A stretch of DNA of 64,000 nt from Pseudomonas sp. MWU13-2100 (GCF_023242365.1 NZ_JALLIX010000014.1:62001-126000), one strand, 5' to 3'. Positions 35,932 to 51,616 are shown, counted from the first letter of the stretch. A program made the numbers and translations. Notes: generated from the sequence alone by a model not told the origin.

Positions 35932-38202
35932 TCAAGCCATTTCAGCCGTGGTTTCGAACTCGAAGGTCAGCTCGCCGTCCTTGATGTCGATGTGCACCAC
36001 ACCGCCATGATCGGACAACTCGCCAAACAGGATCTCTTCGGCCAACGGCCGCTTGATCTTGTCCTGGATCAGACGCGCCATTGGGCGTGCACCCATCGCC
36101 GCGTCGTAACCGCTCTCTGCCAGCCAGCTGCGGGCCGCATCGGTAACCTCCAACTGCACACGCTTGTCTTCCAGCTGCGCCTGAAGTTCGGTAAGGAACT
36201 TGTCCACCACGCTCTTGATGACCTCATGACTGAGGCGACCAAACTGGATAATGGTATCCAGACGGTTGCGGAACTCCGGCGTGAAGCTCTTCTTGATCAC
36301 TTCCATGGCATCGGACGAGTGGTCCTGATGCGCGAAGCCAATCGACGCACGCGCCGCAGTCTCGGCACCGGCGTTGGTGGTCATGATCACGATCACGTTG
36401 CGGAAGTCCGCCTTGCGCCCGTTGTTGTCGGTCAGGGTCCCGTGATCCATCACCTGCAGCAGCAGGTTGAAGACTTCCGGATGGGCCTTCTCGATTTCAT
36501 CGAGCAACAGCACGCAATGCGGTTGCTTGGTGATGGCTTCGGTCAGCAGACCGCCCTGGTCGAAACCGACATACCCCGGAGGCGCACCGATCAGACGCGA
36601 TACGGTGTGCCGCTCCATGTACTCGGACATGTCGAAGCGCACCAGTTCGATCCCCATCGCCTTGGCCAGCTGCCGCGCCGCTTCGGTCTTGCCGACGCCG
36701 GTAGGACCGGCGAACAGGAACGAACCGACCGGTTTGTCCGGCGATTTCAAGCCGGCACGAGACAGCTTGATGGCGGTCGACAGCGAGTCGATGGCCGCAT
36801 CCTGACCGAATACGGTCAGTTTCAGGTCGCGCTCCAGGTTACGCAGCAGTTCCTTGTCGGAGCTGGTGACGTGTTTTGGCGGAATCCGCGCGATCTTCGC
36901 CACGATGTCCTCGACCTGCGCCACCTCGATGCGTTTGACGCGTTTCTCGATCGGTTGCAGGCGCTGATAGGCACCGGCTTCGTCGATCACGTCAATGGCC
37001 TTGTCCGGCATGTGCCGATCATTGATATAACGCGACGCCAGTTCGGCGGCGGCGCGCAAGGCCTCATCGCTGTACTCGATATTGTGGTGCTGCTCGAAAC
37101 GCCCTTTCAGGCCGCGCAGGATGCCGATGGTGTCTTCCACCGAAGGCTCGGACACGTCGACTTTCTGGAAGCGCCGCGCCAAGGCCCGGTCCTTCTCGAA
37201 GATGCCACGAAATTCCTGGAAGGTGGTCGAACCGATGCAGCGAATATCACCCGAGGAGAGCAACGGCTTGAGCAGGTTAGAGGCATCCATGACGCCGCCG
37301 GAAGCGGCACCCGCACCGATGATGGTGTGGATTTCGTCGATGAACAGGATCGCCTGCGGACGTTTTTTCAGCTCGCCGAGCAACGCCTTGAAGCGCTTCT
37401 CGAAATCGCCACGGTATTTGGTACCGGCCAGCAGGGCACCGAGGTCGAGGGAGTAGACCACGCTGTTGGCCAGCAGGTCCGGCACCTGGTTGTCGACGAT
37501 GCGCTTGGCCAGGCCTTCGGCGATGGCCGTCTTGCCCACGCCCGCCTCACCCACCAGCAGCGGGTTGTTCTTGCGCCGACGCGCCAGGATCTGCGCCACG
37601 CGCTCGACCTCCAGCTCGCGCCCGACCAACGGATCGATACGACCCTGGCGCGCCAGTTCGTTCAGATTGCTGGCATACGCGTCCAGCGGATTGCCTGAAG
37701 ATGAAGACTCACCGCCCTCTTCGTCCTGCATATCTTGCTCGCCTTCGGAGTGATCGCCGTGCCCGGGCACCTTGGAGATGCCATGGGCGATGTAATTGAC
37801 GACATCGATTCGTGCAACGCTTTGTTGCTTGAGCAGGAAGACCGCCTGGCTTTCCTGCTCGCTGAAGATCGCGACCAGCACGTTGGCGCCCGTCACTTCA
37901 CGCTTACCGGAACTCTGCACATGGAAGACGGCACGTTGCAGGACACGCTGGAAGCCCAGAGTCGGCTGGGTTTCGCGATCCTCGTCATGGACGGGGATCA
38001 GCGGCGTGGTGGAGTCGATGAACTCCTGCAGATCGTGCTTGAGTTTATCGAGATTGGCGCCACAGGCACGCAGGACGGTGGCGGCAGCCTCATTATCCAA
38101 AAGGGCCAGCAGCAGGTGCTCGACGGTCATGAATTCATGACGCTTCGAGCGAGCCTCCTTGAAGGCAAGATTGAGGGTGACTTCGAGTTCGCGGTTTAAC
38201 AT
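35932..38202 (-). CDS. clpA: ATP-dependent Clp protease ATP-binding subunit ClpA
   Basis: A 756-residue Hsp100 unfoldase that feeds ClpP. The N-terminal domain (1-150) binds ClpS. Two AAA+ modules follow: the first with [15 protein letters not shown] and [14 protein letters not shown], the second with [17 protein letters not shown] and [20 protein letters not shown]. The ClpP-binding loop IGF occurs in [10 protein letters not shown]. ClpS is encoded 28 bp upstream on the same strand, and the two N-degron transferases lie nearby. Confidence 0.97.
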   Translation of the reverse strand: MLNRELEVTLNLAFKEARSKRHEFMTVEHLLLALLDNEAAATVLRACGANLDKLKHDLQEFIDSTTPLIPVHDEDRETQPTLGFQRVLQRAVFHVQSSGKREVTGANVLVAIFSEQESQAVFLLKQQSVARIDVVNYIAHGISKVPGHGDHSEGEQDMQDEEGGESSSSGNPLDAYASNLNELARQGRIDPLVGRELEVERVAQILARRRKNNPLLVGEAGVGKTAIAEGLAKRIVDNQVPDLLANSVVYSLDLGALLAGTKYRGDFEKRFKALLGELKKRPQAILFIDEIHTIIGAGAASGGVMDASNLLKPLLSSGDIRCIGSTTFQEFRGIFEKDRALARRFQKVDVSEPSVEDTIGILRGLKGRFEQHHNIEYSDEALRAAAELASRYINDRHMPDKAIDVIDEAGAYQRLQPIEKRVKRIEVAQVEDIVAKIARIPPKHVTSSDKELLRNLERDLKLTVFGQDAAIDSLSTAIKLSRAGLKSPDKPVGSFLFAGPTGVGKTEAARQLAKAMGIELVRFDMSEYMERHTVSRLIGAPPGYVGFDQGGLLTEAITKQPHCVLLLDEIEKAHPEVFNLLLQVMDHGTLTDNNGRKADFRNVIVIMTTNAGAETAARASIGFAHQDHSSDAMEVIKKSFTPEFRNRLDTIIQFGRLSHEVIKSVVDKFLTELQAQLEDKRVQLEVTDAARSWLAESGYDAAMGARPMARLIQDKIKRPLAEEILFGELSDHGGVVHIDIKDGELTFEFETTAEMA

Positions 38203-38230
38203 AGTTCACCTCATACCCAAGTGGTCGGCA

Positions 38231-38593
38231 TTAACCGTCCTTCTCGATTTCACAGAGTAGCGGATGCTGGCTTTCCCTGGCGTACTGGTTGACCTGCATG
38301 GCCTTGGTCTCGGCGATGTCGCGGGTAAACACTCCACATACTGCCCGCCCTTCTGTGTGGACGGCCAGCATGACCTTGGTCGCCAGCTCGCGATTCAGGT
38401 TAAAAAACACCTCGAGCACTTCGACGACGAAATCCATCGGTGTGTAGTCATCGTTGAACAAAACCACCTTGTACATCGGCGGCGCCTGCAACGCGGGCTT
38501 GGATTCCTGTACTGCAATACCCGCGGAATCGTCGTCGTGGGAATCCGGGCGATCCTGATTGAATGTTAGTCGAATCTGGCTGATTGCATGCAT
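38231..38593 (-). CDS. clpS: ClpS adaptor
   Basis: A 120-residue adaptor that binds N-degron substrates and docks on the ClpA N-domain. After a variable N-terminal tail of about 40 residues comes the core: [20 protein letters not shown] with the substrate-pocket Asn-Asp-Asp, [20 protein letters not shown] with the conserved His, and [16 protein letters not shown] end. It is 28 bp upstream of clpA and divergent from cspD. Confidence 0.96.
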   Translation of the reverse strand: MHAISQIRLTFNQDRPDSHDDDSAGIAVQESKPALQAPPMYKVVLFNDDYTPMDFVVEVLEVFFNLNRELATKVMLAVHTEGRAVCGVFTRDIAETKAMQVNQYARESQHPLLCEIEKDG

Positions 38594-38820
38594 GGAAAGA
38601 AAGGTTCGTCAGTTGAGCAATTGCAGTGATGGGGACGCGGCAGACAGATTTCAATGCTGACCGCCAGGTCACCTTGACTATCGGCAAAACGGTGTTACAA
38701 CCAATAGAGCCCACAGTGGGTAATAAAGGTCCATACCGTCAACCGTTTTTCTGGTTCACGCAGTGAAGGATGAACTGGATGATACTCCAGTGATGGGGTC
38801 GTTTGCAGAGGGATATGAGC

Positions 38821-39096
38821 ATGCTGAGTGGTAAAGTCAAGTGGTTCAACAATGCCAAGGGCTACGGCTTCATCATTGAAGAAGGCAAGAGTGAAGACCT
38901 GTTCGCCCATTACTCGGCCATCCAGATGGATGGCTATAAGACCCTTAAGGCTGGCCAAGCAGTAAGCTTTGAGATCATCCAGGGCCCCAAGGGCTTGCAC
39001 GCGGTCAACATCCGGCAACTGGTGACCGTTGCCGCGCCTGCCGCCAAACCGCAGAACGCTGCCGCACAAGCCCCCGCAGCCACAGCCAGAGCCTGA
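38821..39096 (+). CDS. cspD: Cold-shock-like protein CspD
   Basis: A 91-residue protein. The first 67 residues are a cold-shock domain with RNP motifs ([14 protein letters not shown] and [10 protein letters not shown]), which binds single-stranded nucleic acid; CspD of E. coli inhibits replication in stationary phase. A low-complexity Ala/Pro tail follows. AGAGG is nine bases before this ATG; an ATG two codons upstream is too close to it. The gene is divergent from clpS, the same neighbourhood as in E. coli. Confidence 0.94.
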   Translation: MLSGKVKWFNNAKGYGFIIEEGKSEDLFAHYSAIQMDGYKTLKAGQAVSFEIIQGPKGLHAVNIRQLVTVAAPAAKPQNAAAQAPAATARA

Positions 39097-39121
39097 AAGC
39101 CAGACACTTTCAGATAACGAA

Positions 39122-39152
39122 ACGCCCGACCCAATCACTTGGTCCGGGCGTT
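39122..39152. terminator. Shared terminator between cspD and icd
   Basis: AACGCCCGACCCAATCACTTGGTCCGGGCGTT forms a hairpin with A-run on the left and T-run on the right, serving the two converging genes. Confidence 0.88.
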
Positions 39153-39172
39153 TTCGTTGACCGCCGGTCGAC

Positions 39173-40429
39173 TTACATGTGCTTGATCAGCGCATCGCCA
39201 AAGCCGGAAGACGAGACCAGCGTCGCACCGTCCATCAGACGCTCGAAATCGTAAGTTACGGTTTTCGCGCCGATGGCACCGTTGGTGCCCTTGATGATCA
39301 GGTCGGCCGCTTCAGTCCAGCCCATGTGCCGTAACATCATTTCCGCGGAAAGGATCAGCGAACCGGGGTTGACCTGGTCCTTGCCGGCGTACTTGGGTGC
39401 CGTACCGTGGGTCGCCTCGAACATCGCCACGGTGTCGGACAGGTTGGCCCCGGGGGCGATACCGATACCACCGACTTCGGCGGCCAGGGCGTCGGACAGG
39501 TAGTCACCGTTCAGGTTCAGGGTCGCGATCACGTCGTACTCGGCCGGGCGCAGCAGGATCTGCTGGAGCATGGCATCGGCGATTGCGTCCTTGACCACCA
39601 CGTTGCGGCCGGTCTTCGGGTTCTTGAACTGCATCCACGGACCGCCGTCGAGCAAGGTCGCGCCGAACTCCTCGGCCGCCACTTCGTAGGCCCATTCCTT
39701 GAAGGCACCCTCGGTGAACTTCATGATGTTGCCTTTGTGCACGATGGTCAGCGACTTGCGGTCGTTATCGACAACATATTGCAGGGCCTTGCGCGCCAGG
39801 CGCTGGGTGCCCTCTTTCGACACCGGCTTGATGCCGATCCCGCAATCCTGGTCGAAACGGATCTTGGTCACACCCATTTCTTCCTTCAGGAACTTGATGA
39901 CCTTGGTCGCTTCCGGCGAACCGGCTTTCCATTCGATACCGGCATAGATGTCTTCGGAGTTCTCACGGAAGATGGTCATGTCGACGTCGCCGGGCTTCTT
40001 CACCGGGCTGGGCACGCCTTCGAACCAGCGCACCGGACGCAGGCAGACATACAGGTCGAGCTGTTGGCGCAGCGCCACGTTCAGCGAACGGATACCGCCG
40101 CCAACCGGCGTGGTCAGCGGGCCCTTGATGGAGACCACGTAATCCTTGACCGCGTCCAGGGTTTCCTGGGGCAGCCAGGTGTCCTGGTCATAGACCTGGG
40201 TGGCTTTCTCGCCGGCGAAGACTTCCATCCAGGAGATCTTGCGCTTGCCGCCGTAGGCCTTGTGCACCGCCGCATCGACGACCTTGATCATCACCGGGCT
40301 GATATCGACGCCAATACCATCGCCTTCGATGAAGGGGATGATCGGGTTGTCAGGAACATTGAGAGAATGGTCTGCATTGACGGTGATTTTGTCGCCGACT
40401 GCCGGAACCTGAATCTTCTTGTATCCCAT
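39173..40429 (-). CDS. icd: NADP-dependent isocitrate dehydrogenase, dimeric type
   Basis: A 418-residue TCA-cycle enzyme converting isocitrate to 2-oxoglutarate. Start at 40429 ([15 protein letters not shown]) with GGAG six bases upstream. Visible are [15 protein letters not shown], the substrate-site [12 protein letters not shown] with phosphorylatable Ser (target of AceK in E. coli), [20 protein letters not shown] and [13 protein letters not shown]. The monomeric isoenzyme idh is encoded divergently 496 bp away, an arrangement normal in Pseudomonas. Isocitrate lyase, which competes for the same substrate, is at 50227. Confidence 0.97.
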   Translation of the reverse strand: MGYKKIQVPAVGDKITVNADHSLNVPDNPIIPFIEGDGIGVDISPVMIKVVDAAVHKAYGGKRKISWMEVFAGEKATQVYDQDTWLPQETLDAVKDYVVSIKGPLTTPVGGGIRSLNVALRQQLDLYVCLRPVRWFEGVPSPVKKPGDVDMTIFRENSEDIYAGIEWKAGSPEATKVIKFLKEEMGVTKIRFDQDCGIGIKPVSKEGTQRLARKALQYVVDNDRKSLTIVHKGNIMKFTEGAFKEWAYEVAAEEFGATLLDGGPWMQFKNPKTGRNVVVKDAIADAMLQQILLRPAEYDVIATLNLNGDYLSDALAAEVGGIGIAPGANLSDTVAMFEATHGTAPKYAGKDQVNPGSLILSAEMMLRHMGWTEAADLIIKGTNGAIGAKTVTYDFERLMDGATLVSSSGFGDALIKHM

Positions 40430-43151
<2,722 letters not shown>

Positions 43152-43166
43152 GCGTTCAGGAAGCAC

Positions 43167-43197
43167 CACAAACCCCGGCCCGGTGCCGGGGTTTGTG
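43167..43197 (+). terminator. Intrinsic terminator of idh
   Basis: CACAAACCCCGGC, CCGGT, GCCGGGGTTTGTG: strong hairpin just after the stop, with T residues following. Confidence 0.92.
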
Positions 43198-43254
43198 TTT
43201 GTGGCCCAAGCATTCATCGCCCTGTGAATACAAATCCCGTGGGAGCCCCACCCT

Positions 43255-43701
43255 ATGAAATGGCAACCCCATATCACCGTCGCCACCGTCGTCGAAGACA
43301 ACGGTCGTTTCCTGCTGGTCGAAGAGCTGCAAGACGGACAGACGGTCTTCAACCAGCCCGCCGGCCATCTGGCCCCCGATGAAACCCTGATCCAAGCCGC
43401 CATCCGCGAAACCCTCGAGGAAACCGGCTGGGACGTGGAGCTGACCGGCGTCATCGGCATCTACCTGTATACCGCCCCGAGCAACGGCGTGACCTACCAG
43501 CGCGTCTGCTTTGCCGGCAAACCGCTCAAGCACCACCCCGAGTATCAACTGGACCACGGCATCATCGGCCCGCACTGGCTGACCCGCGAGCAATTGCTGG
43601 CCCTGCGCCCGCAATGGCGCAGTGAGCTGATCATCCGCTGCCTGGACGATTATCTGGCCGGCCCCCTGCACAGTCTCGAGCTGATCCGCCCTTCTCTTTA
43701 G
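43255..43701 (+). CDS. Nudix hydrolase, NudJ-like
   Basis: A 148-residue Nudix hydrolase. The Nudix box GHLAPDETLIQAAIRETLEE (about residues 38-57) then TGW has all Mg-binding Glu residues. NudJ of E. coli, its likely counterpart by position upstream of mnmA and by sequence around HITVATVVEDNGRFLLVEE, cleaves thiamine precursors and nucleoside pyrophosphates. It lies 60 bp upstream of mnmA. The exact substrate cannot be read from sequence. Confidence 0.85.
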   Translation: MKWQPHITVATVVEDNGRFLLVEELQDGQTVFNQPAGHLAPDETLIQAAIRETLEETGWDVELTGVIGIYLYTAPSNGVTYQRVCFAGKPLKHHPEYQLDHGIIGPHWLTREQLLALRPQWRSELIIRCLDDYLAGPLHSLELIRPSL

Positions 43702-43761
43702 CCTTGCGGGCCCGGGCCTGTTAGAATCGCGTCCTTTTTCGAAGACACTCATTGAATCCCT

Positions 43762-44891
43762 ATGCGTGATCCAGCTGCCACCGCCCCAGAAAACCTGCGC
43801 GTCATCGTCGGCATGTCCGGCGGCGTAGACTCTTCCGTTTCCGCTGTCCTGCTGATGGAGCAGGGTTACCAGGTGGAAGGCCTGTTCATGAAGAACTGGG
43901 AAGAAGACGACGGAACGGAGTACTGCACCGCCATGGACGACCTGGCGGACGCCCAGGCCGTGTGCGACAAGATCGGCATCAAGCTGCACACCGCCAACTT
44001 CGCCGCCGAATACTGGGACAACGTGTTCGAACACTTTCTGGCCGAATACAAGGCCGGACGCACGCCGAACCCGGACATCCTCTGCAACCGCGAAATCAAG
44101 TTCAAGGCGTTCCTCGACTACGCCCTGATGCTCGGTGCCGACCTGATCGCCACCGGCCACTACGTGCGTCGACGCGACATCGACGGCCGCACCGAACTGC
44201 TCAAGGGCCTGGATCCGAACAAGGACCAGAGCTACTTCCTCCACGCCGTCGGCGGCGAGCAGATCGCCAAGACCCTGTTCCCGGTCGGCGAGCTGGAAAA
44301 ACCCGCCGTGCGCGCCATTGCCGAGAAACATGAACTGGCCACGGCGAAGAAGAAGGACTCCACCGGTATCTGCTTTATCGGCGAGCGTCGCTTCAGCGAC
44401 TTCCTCAAGCAGTACCTGCCGGCCCAGCCGGGCGAGATCAAGACCACCGACGGCGAAGTCATCGGCCGTCACCACGGCCTGATGTACCACACCATCGGCC
44501 AGCGCCAGGGCCTGGGTATCGGCGGTCTGAAGGACGCCAGCGACGAGCCGTGGTACGTGCTGCTCAAGGACCTGGAACACAACGAACTGATCGTCGGTCA
44601 GGGCAACGAGCACCCATGGCTGTTTTCCCGCGCCCTGCTCGCCTCCGAGATCTACTGGGTCAACCCGGTGGACCTGAGCGCGCCGCGCAAGTTGACAGCC
44701 AAGGTGCGTTATCGCCAAAGCGACCAGTCCTGCACCCTGGAACAGACCGCAAACGGCTATCGCGCGGTGTTCGACGAACCACAACGCGCGGTGACTCCCG
44801 GCCAGTCCGTGGTGTTCTACGACGGCGAGGTCTGCCTCGGTGGCGGCGTGATCGAAGTCGCCGAGCCCTGGACCTTCAAGGACCCGCGCCC

Positions 44892-44895
<4 letters not shown>
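43762..44895 (+). CDS. mnmA: tRNA-specific 2-thiouridylase MnmA
   Basis: A 377-residue enzyme that thiolates U34 of tRNA-Lys, -Glu and -Gln with sulfur delivered by TusE, whose gene lies 21 kb to the left. The PP-loop [12 protein letters not shown] (about 18-29) activates the base; the catalytic Cys pair is Cys109 ([12 protein letters not shown]) and Cys205 ([10 protein letters not shown]). Length is normal. hflD overlaps its end by 4 bp, as in many gammaproteobacteria. Confidence 0.97.
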
Positions 44896-46998
<2,103 letters not shown>

Positions 46999-47018
46999 TC
47001 GCACCGTACCCGCTCTGA

Positions 47019-47043
47019 ACGCCCGGCTGAGCCGGGCGTTTTT
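47019..47043 (+). terminator. Intrinsic terminator of purB
   Basis: AACGCCCGGC, TGA, GCCGGGCGTTTTT. Confidence 0.93.
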
Positions 47044-47082
47044 ATTCCAGTCTGAAAAATAATCTTTTTCAATAGGTTACAC

Positions 47083-48249
47083 ATGAATCCTGATATTCCT
47101 CTGCAACTTCTGGGCGGTATCACCGCCCGGGAATTCCTGCGCGACTACTGGCAGAAGAAACCCCTGCTGATCCGTCAGGCGATTCCGGATTTCGAAAGCC
47201 CGATCGACGCCGATGAACTGGCCGGCCTGGCCCTGGAAGAAGAAGTCGAATCGCGCCTGATCATCGAGCACGGCGAGCGCCCCTGGGAGCTGCGCCGTGG
47301 CCCATTCGCCGAAGACGCCTTCAGCCAGTTGCCGGAACGCGACTGGACCCTGCTGGTGCAGGCCGTGGACCAGTTCGTCCCGGAAGTCGCCGAACTGCTG
47401 GAGCACTTCCGCTTCCTGCCGAGCTGGCGCATCGACGACGTGATGATCAGCTTTGCCGCGCCCGGCGGCAGCGTCGGCCCGCACTTCGACAACTACGATG
47501 TGTTCCTGCTCCAGGGCCACGGCAAGCGCAACTGGAAAATCGGCCAGATGTGCGACTCCAACAGCCCGCTGCTGGAACACGCCGACCTGCGCATCCTCGC
47601 CGAATTCGAGGAAAGCGCCGAGTGGACCCTGGAACCCGGCGACATGCTCTACCTGCCGCCGCGCCTGGCCCATTGCGGCGTGGCCGTGGATGACTGCATG
47701 ACCTATTCGGTAGGTTTCCGCGCGCCGAGCGCCGCTGAAGTACTGACCCACTTCACCGACTTCCTCGCCCAATTCCTGCCGGACGAAGAGCGCTACACCG
47801 ACGCCGACGCGCAACCGGTGGCCGATCCGCACCAGATCCAGCATGATGCCCTCGATCGCCTGAAAAGCCTGCTGGCCGAACACATGAGCGACGAGCGCCT
47901 GCTGCTGACCTGGTTCGGCCAGTTCATGACCGAGCCGCGCTACCCGGAACTGGTGACAGGCCCGGAACTCGAAGAAGAAGACCTGCTCGCCAGCCTGCAA
48001 CAGGGCGCGATACTGATCCGCAACCCGAGCGCGCGCATGGCCTGGTCCGAAGTCGACGACGACCTGCTGCTGTTCGCCAGCGGACAGAGCCGCCTGCTGC
48101 CGGGCAAACTGCGCGAGCTGTTGAAAATGATCTGTGCGGCCGACGCCCTGCACGCGGATAATCTGGCGCCATGGTTGGCCGATGAAGATGGGCGCAGCCT
48201 GCTGTGTCAGCTGGTCAAACAAGGAAGCCTGGGATTTGCCGATGAATAG
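47083..48249 (+). CDS. roxA: Ribosomal oxygenase, 50S protein L16 arginine 3-hydroxylase type
   Basis: A 388-residue JmjC/cupin dioxygenase of the YcfD/RoxA family, which hydroxylates an Arg of ribosomal protein L16. The iron site HFD (GPHFDNYDVFLLQGHGKRNW) and the distal His in LAHCGVAVDD, along with SYSVGFRAPS-like context (MTYSVGFRAPS), are visible, followed by the winged-helix C-terminal domain. It overlaps the next acetyltransferase gene by 8 bp. Confidence 0.92.
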   Translation: MNPDIPLQLLGGITAREFLRDYWQKKPLLIRQAIPDFESPIDADELAGLALEEEVESRLIIEHGERPWELRRGPFAEDAFSQLPERDWTLLVQAVDQFVPEVAELLEHFRFLPSWRIDDVMISFAAPGGSVGPHFDNYDVFLLQGHGKRNWKIGQMCDSNSPLLEHADLRILAEFEESAEWTLEPGDMLYLPPRLAHCGVAVDDCMTYSVGFRAPSAAEVLTHFTDFLAQFLPDEERYTDADAQPVADPHQIQHDALDRLKSLLAEHMSDERLLLTWFGQFMTEPRYPELVTGPELEEEDLLASLQQGAILIRNPSARMAWSEVDDDLLLFASGQSRLLPGKLRELLKMICAADALHADNLAPWLADEDGRSLLCQLVKQGSLGFADE

Positions 48250-48667
48250 AATTCACGTACGTGTCGCGGACTGGCAAAAGGATAACGCCGAGATTCGGCG
48301 CATTCGTGAGTCTGTATTTATTGCCGAGCAGTCGGTTCCGCCGGAGCTGGAGTGGGACGCCGATGACAGCGGTGCCGTGCACTTCCTGGCCTTCGAGGGA
48401 GACTTCCCGATCGGCACCGCCCGGTTGTTGCCGGACGGCCATATCGGCCGGGTCTCGGTCCTCAAGGACTGGCGCGGCCTGAAGGTCGGCGACGCGCTGA
48501 TGCAGGCGGTGATCGGCGAGGCCGAGAAACGCGGCCTCAAGCAACAGATGCTCAGTGCCCAGGTCCAGGCGACCCGGTTCTATGAGCGCCTGGGGTTCAG
48601 CATTGTCAGCGAGGAGTTTCTCGAAGCCGGGATTCCCCACGTGGACATGGTGCGCGGCTCGGTTTAA
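48242..48667 (+). CDS. GNAT-family N-acetyltransferase
   Basis: A 141-residue acetyltransferase starting MNRIHVRVADWQKDNAEIRR. The acetyl-CoA loop region IGRVSVLKDWRGLKVGDALMQ (about 68-88) and the late QVQATRFYERLGFSI strand-helix are typical of the ElaA/YjcF-like GNAT branch. It overlaps roxA by 8 bp and is probably translated with it. The substrate is unknown. Confidence 0.88.
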   Translation: MNRIHVRVADWQKDNAEIRRIRESVFIAEQSVPPELEWDADDSGAVHFLAFEGDFPIGTARLLPDGHIGRVSVLKDWRGLKVGDALMQAVIGEAEKRGLKQQMLSAQVQATRFYERLGFSIVSEEFLEAGIPHVDMVRGSV

Positions 48668-48690
48668 AAGCCGGCGCTGCTGCGCAGCCA

Positions 48691-48781
48691 TTCGCGGGCA
48701 AGCTCCGCTCCCACAGGTTTTGCGTCACGCACAAAGCTAGTGGCTGCTCTCAATCCCGTGGGAGCGGAGCTTGCCCGCGAA
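48691..48781. repeat. REP pair
   Basis: TTCGCGGGCAAGCTCCGCTC followed by CCAC, and the inverted GTGGGAGCGGAGCTTGCCCG with CGAA, about 42 bases apart, form a typical Pseudomonas REP doublet. Confidence 0.9.
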
Positions 48782-48803
48782 GGCGTCGACAAGAACACCT
48801 CAA

Positions 48804-48837
48804 GACGCCCCGCCATCCTCCGATGCCGGGGCGTTTT
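48804..48837 (+). terminator. Terminator-like hairpin upstream of the secretin-like gene
   Basis: ACGCCCCG and CGGGGCGT arms around a 14-base loop, followed by TTTT. It would end the roxA-acetyltransferase transcript. Confidence 0.7.
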
Positions 48838-48923
48838 GCTGTCCGCGATTCAACTTGACCCACCAATGGCCGAGAAACTGTCAAACTCAAGCTATTGCCC
48901 AGTCCAACGCGGAGATAACGGAC

Positions 48924-49724
48924 ATGTCCCTACGCACCCTGTTCACCGGCCTGCTACTGACCTGCACGCTCAGCGCCCAGGCCGCCACCGAAATCATCCC
49001 CCTGAACTACCGCACCAGCGCCGACCTGCTCCCCGTGGCCCAGGACTTTCTCGGCAAGGACGGCAAGGCCAGCGCCTACCAGAACCAACTGATCGTCAAT
49101 GCCGAACCGGCCAAGATCAAGGAACTGCGCGACTTCCTCGGCCAACTCGACACCCCCGCCAGGCGCCTGCTGATCAGCGTCGACACCAGTGAAAACAACG
49201 ACCAGAACAGCCAGGGCTATAGCGTCAATGGCCAGAGCCAGACCCGTATCATCAACTACGGCACCGCCAGTCGCGACGGCGGCATCCAGCAGGTCCAGAC
49301 CGTCGAAGGCACCCCGGCGCTGATCCAGGTCGGCCAGAGCGTTCCGCTGACCACCGCCATCAGCACCAACCAGTCCTTCGGCAACGGCTCGAGCCAGAAT
49401 CAGAACCCGAACCAACAGCCCCTGACGCAGATACAGAGCCAGTACCGCAACGTGACCCAGGGCTTCTACGTCACCGCCAGCGTCACCGGCGACATCGTTC
49501 ACCTGTCCATCAGTACCAATCGTGACCGGATCAGCCAGGAGCGTCAGGATGTAGTGAACGTGCAAAGCACCGACACAACCGTCAGCGGGCGCCTGGGCGA
49601 GTGGATCACCCTGGCCGGTGTCAACGGCCAGAGCCAGGCCGACCGGCAGGCGCTAACCCGCAGCTACTCGACCTCCGGGCGTAACGACATGACTTTGCGA
49701 GTGAAAGTCGACAGCCTGGACTAA
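48924..49724 (+). CDS. Secretin-like short protein with signal peptide
   Basis: A 266-residue exported protein (signal MSLRTLFTGLLLTCTLSAQA). The first half resembles an N-domain of secretins (EIIPLNYRTSADLLPVAQDF, then NQLIVNAEPAKIKELRDFLG and QLDTPARRLLISVDT), which is the module that in type II/III secretins and pilus secretins lines the periplasmic channel. The second half (GTPALIQVGQSVPLTT, VTASVTGDIVHLSIST, GRLGEWITLAGV) recalls the start of the secretin barrel but stops far short of a complete one (usually 500 residues or more). It stands alone. Its role is unknown. Confidence 0.75.
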   Translation: MSLRTLFTGLLLTCTLSAQAATEIIPLNYRTSADLLPVAQDFLGKDGKASAYQNQLIVNAEPAKIKELRDFLGQLDTPARRLLISVDTSENNDQNSQGYSVNGQSQTRIINYGTASRDGGIQQVQTVEGTPALIQVGQSVPLTTAISTNQSFGNGSSQNQNPNQQPLTQIQSQYRNVTQGFYVTASVTGDIVHLSISTNRDRISQERQDVVNVQSTDTTVSGRLGEWITLAGVNGQSQADRQALTRSYSTSGRNDMTLRVKVDSLD

Positions 49725-50226
49725 ACCACCGAAAACTGACTGGCAAGTCGTATTAGACTAAAGATGTAGTGCCATAAAAAAAGCACTACAAAATGTTTGA
49801 CGAGCCAAAAAACCGAAGGCATGATGGCCTCGCTCCCGCTAATCAGGGGCCCTGGCAAGGGCCTTCGGATCGCCGCTCTGACCCACCCACCTGAGCCGAT
49901 TCGTGTCTGTTCCGCCCACAAGGCGCGTTTGACGAGGTTGCGACTGGAACGAAGTTGTCCCGAGGGACGGAAGCGTAATAGGTAGAACGGCAAGACCCCT
50001 GAAGTCCGCATGAAGGCCCACGACGCCCCAATGCGCCCGAAGGCTCGCCCTCGCCTCGCTCACTTCCCCCCTTGAGCTCATCGTTCAATCGTCGCCTTCC
50101 CCGCCGGACCGTACCTGAACGCCTAAGCTTCTGGTCAGCGAGCAGCCGTTTGCCCAAGCCTTCCCTTGAGCCTGCGGCGGAGCAAGGAACTCTCCACCCA
50201 AGACCTATGCGACGAGGTTTATCTCC
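49725..50226. other. Leader/spacer upstream of aceA
   Basis: About 500 bases without a supportable gene. A leftward frame of 96 codons (49721-50011) with a hydrophobic C-terminal end is open, but it starts without a clear ribosome binding site and has no family resemblance. The region is upstream of isocitrate lyase and presumably contains its promoter; I see no clear -10/-35 pair. Confidence 0.4.
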
Positions 50227-51552
50227 ATGGCACTGACACGCGAACAGCAAATTGCAGCCCTTGAAAAAGACTGGGCTGAAAACCCGCGCTGGAAAGGCGT
50301 GACACGCACTTACTCCGCCGCTGACGTGGTCCGCCTGCGTGGCTCGGTTCAACCCGAGCACACCCTGGCCCGCATGGGCGCCGAGAAACTGTGGAACCTG
50401 GTGACCCAAGGCGCCAAGCCGTCCTTCCGCCCGGATAAAGATTTCGTCAACTGCATGGGCGCCCTGACCGGTGGCCAGGCTGTACAGCAAGTCAAGGCCG
50501 GGATCCAGGCGATCTACCTGTCGGGCTGGCAAGTCGCTGCGGACAACAACTCCGCCGAATCCATGTACCCCGACCAGTCGCTGTACCCGGTGGACTCCGT
50601 GCCGACCGTGGTCAAGCGCATCAACAACTCGTTCCGTCGCGCCGACCAGATCCAGTGGAAAGCCGGCAAGAACCCGGGCGATGACGGCTACATCGACTAC
50701 TTCGCGCCGATCGTGGCCGACGCCGAAGCCGGTTTCGGCGGCGTCCTGAACGCCTACGAGCTGATGAAGAGCATGATCGAAGCGGGCGCCGCCGGTGTGC
50801 ACTTCGAAGACCAACTGGCTTCCGTGAAGAAATGTGGCCACATGGGCGGCAAGGTACTGGTTCCGACCCAGGAAGCCGTGCAGAAGCTGACCGCCGCCCG
50901 CCTGGCAGCCGACGTCGCCGGTGTACCGACCATCATCCTGGCCCGTACCGACGCCAACGCCGCTGACCTGCTGACCTCCGACTGCGACCCGTACGACCAG
51001 CCGTTCGTCGTTGGCACCCGTACCCAGGAAGGTTTCTACAAGGTCCGCGCCGGCCTCGACCAGGCCATTGCCCGCGGCCTGGCCTATGCACCATATGCCG
51101 ACCTGATCTGGTGTGAAACCGCCAAGCCGGACCTGGACGAAGCCCGTCGCTTCGCCGAGGCCATCAAGAAGGAATACCCGGACCAGATCCTGTCCTACAA
51201 CTGCTCGCCTTCCTTCAACTGGAAGAAGAATCTGGACGACGCGACCATCGCCAAGTTCCAGCGCGAACTGTCGGCCATGGGCTACAAGCACCAGTTCATC
51301 ACCCTGGCGGGTATCCACAACATGTGGCACAGCATGTTCAACCTGGCGCACGACTACGCCCGTAACGACATGACCGCCTACGTGAAGCTGCAGGAGCAGG
51401 AATTCGCCGACGCGGCCAAGGGTTACACCTTCGTCGCGCACCAGCAGGAAGTCGGCACCGGCTACTTCGACGACATGACCACCGTGATCCAGGGCGGCTC
51501 GTCCTCGGTGACCGCGCTGACCGGTTCGACCGAAGAAGAACAGTTCCACTGA
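50227..51552 (+). CDS. aceA: Isocitrate lyase
   Basis: A 441-residue glyoxylate-shunt enzyme splitting isocitrate into glyoxylate and succinate. The catalytic [18 protein letters not shown] with the KKCGH motif and the Mg-binding [11 protein letters not shown] are present, as are [14 protein letters not shown] and [15 protein letters not shown]. The length is that of the shorter (E. coli-like) isoform. It allows growth on acetate and fatty acids and competes with Icd and Idh, both encoded in this window. A terminator follows. Confidence 0.97.
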   Translation: MALTREQQIAALEKDWAENPRWKGVTRTYSAADVVRLRGSVQPEHTLARMGAEKLWNLVTQGAKPSFRPDKDFVNCMGALTGGQAVQQVKAGIQAIYLSGWQVAADNNSAESMYPDQSLYPVDSVPTVVKRINNSFRRADQIQWKAGKNPGDDGYIDYFAPIVADAEAGFGGVLNAYELMKSMIEAGAAGVHFEDQLASVKKCGHMGGKVLVPTQEAVQKLTAARLAADVAGVPTIILARTDANAADLLTSDCDPYDQPFVVGTRTQEGFYKVRAGLDQAIARGLAYAPYADLIWCETAKPDLDEARRFAEAIKKEYPDQILSYNCSPSFNWKKNLDDATIAKFQRELSAMGYKHQFITLAGIHNMWHSMFNLAHDYARNDMTAYVKLQEQEFADAAKGYTFVAHQQEVGTGYFDDMTTVIQGGSSSVTALTGSTEEEQFH

Positions 51553-51616
51553 GTCTGCTGCGAGCAAGCGGCCATTCCAGAGCGAAGCAGAACTAACTGG
51601 AATGCCTGGAAAACTG

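Noticed and set aside
49721..50011. Leftward 96-codon frame with hydrophobic C-terminus between the secretin-like gene and aceA
   Set aside because: No ribosome binding site, no recognisable family, and low-quality coding sequence; probably chance.
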